7,383 bases of DNA from JBHENW01 sp046261875. GTDB lineage: Bacteria > Acidobacteriota > Thermoanaerobaculia > UBA5066 > Gp7-AA6. The stretch is from assembly GCA_046261875.1 (NCBI GenBank), contig JBHENW010000001.1:1-7383 (forward strand), given 5' to 3'. Both the position numbers and the translations under genes were made by a program. Of the stretch, positions 1-4,360 are shown one piece after another (within the stretch, counting starts at the first letter, position 1; every line of letters begins with the position of its first letter). The notes beneath the pieces were generated by a model. That model did no database searches. It worked only from the letters and a program-made list of their open reading frames with translations, and was not told the origin of the DNA.

Positions 1-347
1 GCCTTCAGCAGCACCGCGTTGAACGGCTTGGGAAGGTAGTCCGTCGCGCCGAGCTCGATGCACCGCACGACACTGTCGAGCTCCGAGACCGCGGAGATCA
101 TGATAACCGGGAGGCGCGGCAGCCACTGCTCGGCCCGCAGGTTCTCCAGCACCTGGTACCCGTCCATCTCCGGCATCATCACGTCGAGCAGGACGAGGTC
201 GAAGGTCTCGGACCGGATCCGCTCGAGCGCCTCCCGGCCGTTGACCGCGGTCTCCACCGCGTGCCCTTCCTGGCGCAGCCGGCGGGAGAGCAGGTCGCGG
301 TTCATCTCGTTGTCGTCCACGACGAGCAGGCGCGCCGGGTCGGCCAT
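1..347 (-). CDS. Response regulator, receiver domain; effector domain cut off by window edge
   Basis: Starts at ATG 347 and runs off the left edge after about 115 residues, so only the receiver domain is visible. Seen: acidic pair D11-D12 after strand 1 (LLVVDDNEMNRD), phosphoacceptor D55 in LVLLDVMMPEMDG, S85 in VIMISA, and K107 in DYLPKPF, a complete receiver active site. The end (CIELGATDYLPKPFN) is the style often found in receivers fused to a SpoIIE/PP2C phosphatase or an adenylate/guanylate cyclase, so an output domain probably follows; which one cannot be seen. It lies 21 bp downstream of the patatin gene with no obvious Shine-Dalgarno sequence, as the last visible gene of the signalling operon. 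Next to an RsbW-like kinase and a STAS protein, a phosphatase output is the most attractive guess, but it is only a guess. Confidence 0.9.
   Translation of the reverse strand, partial: MADPARLLVVDDNEMNRDLLSRRLRQEGHAVETAVNGREALERIRSETFDLVLLDVMMPEMDGYQVLENLRAEQWLPRLPVIMISAVSELDSVVRCIELGATDYLPKPFNAVLLK
280..317 (-). repeat. Direct repeat, copy 1 (in the left-edge receiver gene)
   Basis: 38 bases that match 2373-2410 with two mismatches (at 293 and 315), encoding the shared DDNEMNRDLLSRRL-type segment of two receiver genes about 2.1 kb apart in the same orientation. Part of the likeness comes from receiver conservation, but near-identity at wobble positions points to duplication or gene conversion. 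Confidence 0.7.
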
Positions 348-368
348 ACCGTGCGGGGAAGGGCGGCG

Positions 369-1210
369 TCAGCCGCCCGACGCGGCGAGCAGCTGCCGCA
401 GGTAGGGAATCTGCTCTTCCGCGGCGCGCTCCCCCTCCTCGATGACGTACGGAATCCTCTCGGTGTCGAAGAGATGGATGCGGTGCTGAAACCGGGGAAT
501 GATCGGGTGACCTCGCCGTGGTGCACCATGCTGTGGAAGGCGTACTTGGACCGCAGCAGGTTGTTCGAAGTGATGGAGGAGTGCTGGAAGGCGAAGCGCA
601 GCAGGGAGTTGACCCGCGGCTGGTAGGGGCTTTCGAACCCCATCGTCACGATGACGTGGGCGCCGTTCTTCACGGCCACCCCGACGGGCATCGGGTCGGA
701 GAGGAACCCGTCCACGAGGAGCCGGTCCCCGACGGGCCAGGGCTGAAAGACGTAGGGGATCGAGATCGAGGCGCGTACGGCGTCCACGATCGAGCCGCTG
801 GAGAACACGACCTGCTCGCCCGTCCGGAAGTCCGTTGCCGTCAGGTAGAGCGGTATGCGGGCTTCCTCGAACGTCGCCGCGCCGTAGGCGACCCGGAGGC
901 GCTCCATGACGAGCCCGTCGTCCACGAGCCCGAACCGCTCGCTGAACCCGAAGAGGCGCGGCAGGAGGATCGAGAGCGCCGCTCGCCGGTTGCGTTTGCG
1001 GGTGATCTCCTTGGTCCAGAGCCGGCGCGTCATCTCTTCCGCCGTGGCCGCATCGTGCCCGAGGGCCATGATCGCAGCGTAGATGCTCCCGCCGCTGCAG
1101 CCGACGAGCATCTCCGTTCCGATGCCTTCGCGCTGGAGGACCTTCAGCAGGCCGATCGCCGCCGCGCACTTGACGCTTCCGGAGCCGATGACGACGGAGA
1201 CCCGGTTCAC
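369..1210 (-). CDS. Patatin-like phospholipase (RssA-like), interrupted by one frameshift near 504
   Basis: Patatin-family serine hydrolase with a Ser-Asp dyad, predicted to cleave acyl chains from lipids. GTG 1210 is chosen because it overlaps the STAS stop codon as GTGA and is followed at once by the first strand and glycine-rich loop (VSVVIGSGSVKCAAAIG, residues 4 to 20). The nucleophile is S39 in GCSGGS; the dyad Asp is D167 in LLVDGFLSDPMP. The oxyanion loop (GSGSVK) and DGF differ somewhat from the usual GGGxxRG and DG[GA]. The first frame is good through MVHHGEVT, then becomes nonsense; the next frame carries the expected C-terminus, IIPRFQHRIHLFDTERIPYV, ending PYLRQLLAASGG at stop 369-371. 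One missing base near 504-507, next to a GGG run, restores about 280 residues, a normal size for small bacterial patatins. No signal peptide or membrane segment is seen, so probably cytosolic or peripheral. Confidence 0.85.
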
Positions 1211-1545
1211 GCCGGGAAGCTCTTTACGGCCTCGTCCACGTCGGGGAAGACTTTGAGGATCCCGGTGAAGCCGGACAGCTCGAGCACGCGGTGCACGTCC
1301 GGCTGCACGCCGGCCAGGCGCAGATCCCCCCCGCGCTGCCGCGTCTCCTTCAACGCTTCGAGCAGGGCGCGAAGTCCCGCGCTGCTCGTGTAGTGGACGC
1401 CGGTCAGATCCGCCACGAGCCGCACCCGCCCCTCGGCGACCTGCTGCCGGAAAGACTGCGCCAGCGACGGCGCCGTCAGACCGTCGACGCTCCCGGAAAT
1501 CGCGACCACCGTGACGTGCTCGCGGGGTTCGGACGTGATCTCCAT
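1207..1545 (-). CDS. STAS-domain anti-sigma factor antagonist (SpoIIAA/RsbV-like)
   Basis: A single STAS domain of 112 residues. Family role: the unphosphorylated protein binds an RsbW/SpoIIAB-type kinase and releases its sigma factor or other partner; phosphorylation by that kinase inactivates it. The core is clear: VVAISGSVDGLTAPSL (residues 13 to 28), VRLVADLTGVHYTSSAGLRA (41 to 60) with S55 at the position of the phosphorylated serine of SpoIIAA, then DLRLAGVQPDVHRVLELSGF. ATG 1545 is preferred over the in-frame ATG at 1563 because AGGAGG lies just upstream of 1545, whereas 1563 abuts the TAA of the previous gene and has no ribosome site. The upstream neighbour is the cognate-looking kinase; the downstream patatin start overlaps its stop codon. 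Close alternative: the STAS partner of a phosphatase pathway not controlling a sigma factor. Confidence 0.9.
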   Translation of the reverse strand: MEITSEPREHVTVVAISGSVDGLTAPSLAQSFRQQVAEGRVRLVADLTGVHYTSSAGLRALLEALKETRQRGGDLRLAGVQPDVHRVLELSGFTGILKVFPDVDEAVKSFPA

Positions 1546-1549
1546 ATCT

Positions 1550-1555
1550 CCTCCT
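1550..1555 (-). promoter_or_regulatory. Shine-Dalgarno site of the STAS gene
   Basis: AGGAGG on the minus strand, four bases before ATG 1545. It decides the start: the longer reading from ATG 1563 would place this site inside the coding region. It is the best ribosome-binding sequence in the visible operon, so the STAS protein may be made at a higher rate than its neighbours (inference). Confidence 0.75.
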
Positions 1556-1563
1556 GGGCTCAT

Positions 1564-2007
1564 TTACGGGCTCGTCCCCGCGCTTCGCTTGCGCTTCGCG
1601 AGCACGAGCCGGTTGCCCTTTTCCGCGTCGGGCCGGTACTCGACGGAATCCATCGTCCGCTGGATCAGGTGCCACCCGAGCCCCGAGTGCGCGCGTTCCT
1701 CCCAGCCCGGAGCCCGATCCGGCGCCGGAATCTTCTCCGGCGCGAACGGCGCCGCCCCGTCGGTGATCGTCACGACGAGGCGTTCCCCCTCGTCCTGGAA
1801 AGCGAGCGCGATCTCGCCCGGGGGGACGCCCCGGAACCCGTGGAGCACGATGTTCGTGCACGCCTCGTCCACAGCGAGCTTCAGGGCGAAGCAGGCGTCC
1901 GGGTCGCCGCCGGACTTGCGGCAGGCCTGCTCGACGAACGCGCGGAAGTACTCCAGGTTCTCCAGGCGGGCCTCGCATCGGATCTCACCTTCTGGTCCGG
2001 TCGACAC
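1564..2007 (-). CDS. RsbW/SpoIIAB-like anti-sigma regulatory factor (HATPase_c_2 serine kinase)
   Basis: A 147-residue GHKL ATPase of the anti-sigma type. Members phosphorylate a STAS antagonist on serine and sequester a sigma factor or similar partner. Seen: the N box KLAVDEACTNIVLHGFRG (residues 43 to 60; E48 and N52), the G1 box ITDGAAPF (D83, G84) and the G2 box SGLGWHLIQRTMD (108 to 120). It has no HisKA domain, which separates it from histidine kinases. GTG 2007 is the only start codon in this frame between the upstream stop and the N-terminal strand; TGGAGG lies ten bases upstream (2018-2023). The TAA abuts an ATG of the STAS gene, so the pair is co-expressed and likely cognate. No sigma factor gene is visible; the client could be elsewhere in the genome. 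Confidence 0.9.
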   Translation of the reverse strand: MSTGPEGEIRCEARLENLEYFRAFVEQACRKSGGDPDACFALKLAVDEACTNIVLHGFRGVPPGEIALAFQDEGERLVVTITDGAAPFAPEKIPAPDRAPGWEERAHSGLGWHLIQRTMDSVEYRPDAEKGNRLVLAKRKRSAGTSP

Positions 2008-2056
2008 GAAATGTGCGCCTCCACTCCGCGACCCGCCGCCCGATGCCGGGCTTCGT

Positions 2057-2431
2057 TCAGCCCGCTGACCTCTGCAGCAGACCCTGGATCTTGCTCAGGA
2101 GCCGGGGCCATTCGATCGGCTTCGTGTCGAAGTCGTCGCACCCGGCCGTCAGCGCGTTTTTCTGGTCCGCCTCCATGGCATGTGCCGTCAGCGCGATCAC
2201 CGGGATCGCGCGGGTCTGCGGCGTGGCCTTCAGGCGCCGCGTGGCTTCCCAGCCGTCCACGACGGGAAGATTCATGTCCATGAGGATCAGGTCCGGCGCC
2301 TCGTCGTGCGCTTTCTGTACCCCTTCGCCCCCGTGCGCCGCCACCACGACGTCGTAGCCGCTGCGCGTGAGGCGGCGGGAGAGCATGTCGCGGTTCATCT
2401 CGTTGTCTTCGACCAGGAGGATCTTGGACAT
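2057..2431 (-). CDS. Stand-alone CheY/DivK-like response regulator
   Basis: A 124-residue receiver with no output domain, of the DivK/CheY type that works by protein contact or phosphorelay. Seen: D9 in LLVEDNEMNRD, phosphoacceptor D52 in LILMDMNLPVVDGWEA, T82 in VIALTAHAM, K104 in DTKPIEW. The MDMNLPVVDGWEATRRLK and ALTAHAM signatures are typical of receivers partnered with hybrid kinases. ATG 2431 lies 14 bp after the stop of the hybrid kinase, which makes that kinase, or its own receiver, the likely phosphodonor. The leader has only a weak purine stretch. Its N-terminus (DNEMNRDMLSRRL) is nearly the same as in the receiver at 347-1, also at DNA level, suggesting duplication or gene conversion. 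Confidence 0.93.
   Translation of the reverse strand: MSKILLVEDNEMNRDMLSRRLTRSGYDVVVAAHGGEGVQKAHDEAPDLILMDMNLPVVDGWEATRRLKATPQTRAIPVIALTAHAMEADQKNALTAGCDDFDTKPIEWPRLLSKIQGLLQRSAG
2373..2410 (-). repeat. Direct repeat, copy 2 (in the stand-alone receiver gene)
   Basis: Partner of the copy at 280-317, with 36 of 38 bases identical. It covers EDNEMNRDMLSRRL of the CheY/DivK-like gene. Recombination between the two copies would delete the anti-sigma, STAS and patatin genes and fuse the two receivers in frame. Confidence 0.7.
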
Positions 2432-2445
2432 CGGGTTTCTGCGCC

Positions 2446-2937
2446 TCAGGCCACGCGCCCGGGCCGGTAAGCCGCCAAGGCGGCCGCCAGGCGCTCGCGG
2501 TCCACCGGCTTGATCAGGTAATCCGCCGCTCCGAGGGAGAGTCCTCTCTCCCGCTCATCGGCGATCGTCACCATGATGACGGGGGTTTGGGCCAGCTCCT
2601 TGTCCGCTTTCAGCGCCCGGAGGACCTCCCAGCCGTCCATGCCCGGCATGATGACGTCCAGGATGACGATGTCGGGCCGCTCGGCGCGCGCGAGCCGGAG
2701 GCCGTCTTCGCCTCCGCGCGCCGTCAGAACCCGATAACCCTCAGCCCCGCAGACCCGCTGCATCAGGTCGCAGACGGCCGGGTCGTCGTCGATGACGAGC
2801 ATCACGGTCCCCGAAGCGGAGGCCGCCGACCCGGCCTCCCGGGCCGCCGCGACGACCTGGGCGGAGAGCTTCTCGGTGCCCCTGGGACGCACGGAGGTCG
2901 CCTCCCCGTCGAAGTTCTCGACCTCGCCGGAGCCGGA
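2446..2937 (-). CDS. Hybrid kinase segment 3: C-terminal receiver domain
   Basis: A third frame opens at EVENFDGEATSVRPRGTEKL, a plausible linker, and carries a complete receiver: acidic triplet in MLVIDDDPAVCDLM, phosphoacceptor Asp in IVILDVIMPGMDGWEVLRAL, Thr in VIMVTIADE and Lys in DYLIKPVDRERL; it ends at TGA 2446-2448. Read alone it could start at GTG 2892 and give a 148-residue stand-alone regulator. A fusion is preferred because the HATPase domain runs straight into this linker and this receiver type (GTVMLVIDDDPAVCDLM, SLGAADYLIKPVDRERL) is commonly found at the C-terminus of hybrid kinases. The likely role is an intramolecular relay or autoregulation, passing phosphate from H245 onward. 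Confidence 0.85.
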   Translation of the reverse strand, partial: SGSGEVENFDGEATSVRPRGTEKLSAQVVAAAREAGSAASASGTVMLVIDDDPAVCDLMQRVCGAEGYRVLTARGGEDGLRLARAERPDIVILDVIMPGMDGWEVLRALKADKELAQTPVIMVTIADERERGLSLGAADYLIKPVDRERLAAALAAYRPGRVA

Positions 2938-3300
2938 CCGTGAAGGTCGAGCCCACCCCCGGCGCGCTCTCGACGCTGATGTCGCCCCCCATCATGCGGC
3001 AGAACTTGCGCGGCAGAGCGAGCCCGAGCCCGGTGCCGCCGTACTTGCGCTGCGTGCTCCCGTCGGCCTGCGTGAAGGGCTCGAAGAGGCGCGCGAGATG
3101 CTCGGAAGTCATCCCGATCCCCGTGTCTTTCACCCGCAGGAGGACCCAGTTCCCAGCCGGACCGATCTCGCGCCGCACGTCGAGGGAGATCGTGCCGTTC
3201 TCGGTGAACTTCGCCGCGTTGGACAGGAGGTTCAGGAGGACCTGTCGCACCTTGCTCACGTCCTCGCGCAGCGAGCCGATGCCTTCGGGGCAGTGGACCT
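2741..3300 (-). CDS. Hybrid kinase segment 2: HATPase_c ATP-binding domain (frameshifted from segment 1)
   Basis: In the next frame the catalytic ATPase domain reads cleanly from EVHCPEGIGSLREDVSKV: N box RQVLLNLLSNAAKFTENG, G1 box VKDTGIGM, F box LFEPFTQADGSTQRKYGG, G2 box GTGLGLAL, then RMMGGDISVESAPGVGSTF. It ends at FTVRL (about 2937). The rest of this frame down to 2741 is arginine- and glycine-rich nonsense, the shadow of the receiver. There is no start codon of its own that makes sense, and the domain is exactly what segment 1 lacks. It would bind ATP and phosphorylate H245 of segment 1 if the two are one protein. Confidence 0.85.
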
Positions 3301-4308
3301 CAGGCGGTTCCCTCTGGTCCGCATGAGCGGCTGCACGGTCGCCGCGACCTCCTGCACGACGCCGAAGAGGTCGAAGGTCTCCAGGTACAGGCGCATCTTG
3401 CCCGCCTCGATCTTCGACAGGTCCAGCACGTCGTTGATCAAGCCGAGCAGCTGGCGGCCGGCGGCCCGGATCTTCTGGAGGTCCGGCACGAGCGCCGTGT
3501 GTCCGGAGCTCTGCGCATCCTCCTCCAGCATTTCGCTGTATCCGATGATGGCGTTGAGCGGCGTCCGCAGCTCGTGGCTCATGTTGGCGAGAAAAGCGCT
3601 CTTGTACTGGTTCGCCGTCTCGGCGGCCTCTTTCGCGTCGAGCGCGGCCTGCCGCGCCTGTTCCAGCAGGACGTTCTGCTCCTGGATCCGCCGGTTCTGG
3701 TCGGACAGCTCGTTGCGGCCGCGCAGCACGCGCCGGGTCTGGACGTGGGAGTGAAAGCCGAAGATCGACGTGAACGCCAGAAACGCTACGACGCTCAGGA
3801 TCGTCGTGAACAGGCTGGAGGAGAGGTCCACGGCGAATCCGGTGAAACCGCCGACCGCGAACATCCCCAGCGCGATCGCCAGGGCCCCGCGCAGGGCGAA
3901 GCGGGAGCCGCCGATGCTCAGGTTCGCGGCGTTGATCGCCGTCACCATCGTGACGCTCGGCCAGGGGTCGAAGGACATGGCCGCGGTCCAACAGCCGACC
4001 TGGAACGAGTCGAGGAGGAGGTTGCGCAGCTCCGCGCGCTTGGTGTCCTTCGCCCGCCGCGCGAGGAAGTACGCCACGTGCGGCCAGAGCAGTCCGAAGA
4101 AGACCAGCGCCGCCCAGAGCCACGGGCCCTGCGGCCGGCCCCAGAAGTGGGACAGGGCCATGGAGGCGAGCAGAAGCAACGCCCAGATGCGAACCCGGTA
4201 ATCCAGGACGACGATCGGGTGGACGCGGTGCTCCTGCGCCTCGGAGGAGACGGGGCCGGTCCGCTCCCGCCACTTCGCCGCCGTCACTCCCGTGCCCGCG
4301 CCGTTCAT
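3256..4308 (-). CDS. Hybrid kinase segment 1: MASE2 membrane sensor, coiled coil and HisKA
   Basis: From ATG 4308. Residues about 36 to 125 match MASE2, an integral-membrane sensory domain known from diguanylate cyclases and kinases: hydrophobic IWALLLLASMALSHFWG, then LLWPHVAYFLARRAKDTKRA, RNLLLD, and SVTMVTAINAANLSIGGSRF. Two further membrane stretches lie near 140 to 160 and 165 to 185, so about five segments, with no large periplasmic domain. A charged, Gln/Glu-rich coiled coil (about 195 to 238) leads to the HisKA motif ANMSHELRTPLNAIIGYSEM with phosphoacceptor H245, and DVLDLSKIEAGKM. Real homology ends near residue 336 (TRGNRL, position about 3300); the remaining residues to stop 3256 are out of frame. 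The start sits seven bases after a terminator-like T run, without a Shine-Dalgarno site; GTG 4287 is an alternative. The MASE2 ligand is not known. Confidence 0.88.
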   Translation of the reverse strand: MNGAGTGVTAAKWRERTGPVSSEAQEHRVHPIVVLDYRVRIWALLLLASMALSHFWGRPQGPWLWAALVFFGLLWPHVAYFLARRAKDTKRAELRNLLLDSFQVGCWTAAMSFDPWPSVTMVTAINAANLSIGGSRFALRGALAIALGMFAVGGFTGFAVDLSSSLFTTILSVVAFLAFTSIFGFHSHVQTRRVLRGRNELSDQNRRIQEQNVLLEQARQAALDAKEAAETANQYKSAFLANMSHELRTPLNAIIGYSEMLEEDAQSSGHTALVPDLQKIRAAGRQLLGLINDVLDLSKIEAGKMRLYLETFDLFGVVQEVAATVQPLMRTRGNRLRSTAPKASARCART

Positions 4309-4309
4309 T

Positions 4310-4338
4310 GTGTAGAAAATCCGGCGGTTACTCTACAC
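4310..4338 (-). repeat. Second inverted repeat interleaved with the terminator hairpin
   Basis: GTGTAGA (minus strand 4338-4332) and TCTACAC (4316-4310) are perfect 7-base complements. Their arms alternate with those of the terminator stem, and the two stems share base 4338. The order on the minus strand is stem-1 left, stem-2 left, stem-1 right, stem-2 right. The last arm ends one base before the kinase ATG. The connecting loops (none and three bases) look too short for both full stems to form together, so the pair looks like mutually exclusive folds rather than a pseudoknot. Confidence 0.55.
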
Positions 4339-4345
4339 CGCCGGA
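4316..4345 (-). terminator. Rho-independent terminator-like hairpin after the UbiB gene
   Basis: A perfect 8-bp stem, TCCGGCGG (minus strand 4345-4338) and CCGCCGGA (4327-4320), with a 10-base loop, is followed by TTTT (4319-4316). It begins 16 bases after the UbiB stop and ends seven bases before the kinase ATG, so it separates the two genes. The T run is short, so termination may be partial. No T run follows on the plus strand, so it acts for minus-strand transcription only. Confidence 0.7.
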
Positions 4346-4360
4346 CTCGGGAGACGGCTC

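Larger units (their letters stand above)
2446..4308 (-). pseudogene. MASE2 hybrid histidine kinase, whole gene, split by two frameshifts
   Basis: Composite of three consecutive reading-frame segments that together make one normal hybrid sensor kinase of about 620 residues: MASE2 membrane sensor, coiled coil, HisKA, HATPase and C-terminal receiver. Frame breaks lie near 3300 (one base missing restores NRLEVHCPEG) and near 2936 (two bases missing or one extra). Domain order and conservation continue across both breaks, which argues for one gene. It is labelled pseudogene only because it is not open as given; sequencing error would make it intact. The next three entries describe the segments. 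Confidence 0.8.

Noticed and set aside
302..1978. Very long minus-strand frame upstream of the patatin gene
   Set aside because: The part upstream of 1210 is Arg/Gly-rich shadow coding over the STAS and anti-sigma genes; the true start is the GTG overlapping the STAS stop.
2038..2051. Small hairpin GCCCG/CGGGC after the stand-alone receiver gene
   Set aside because: Only five base pairs, no T run on either strand, and located between co-directional operon genes; expected by chance at this GC.
4310..4345. True H-type pseudoknot
   Set aside because: Arm order fits, but the stems share a base and one connecting loop would be zero and the other three bases across an 8-bp stem, too short for both full stems together.
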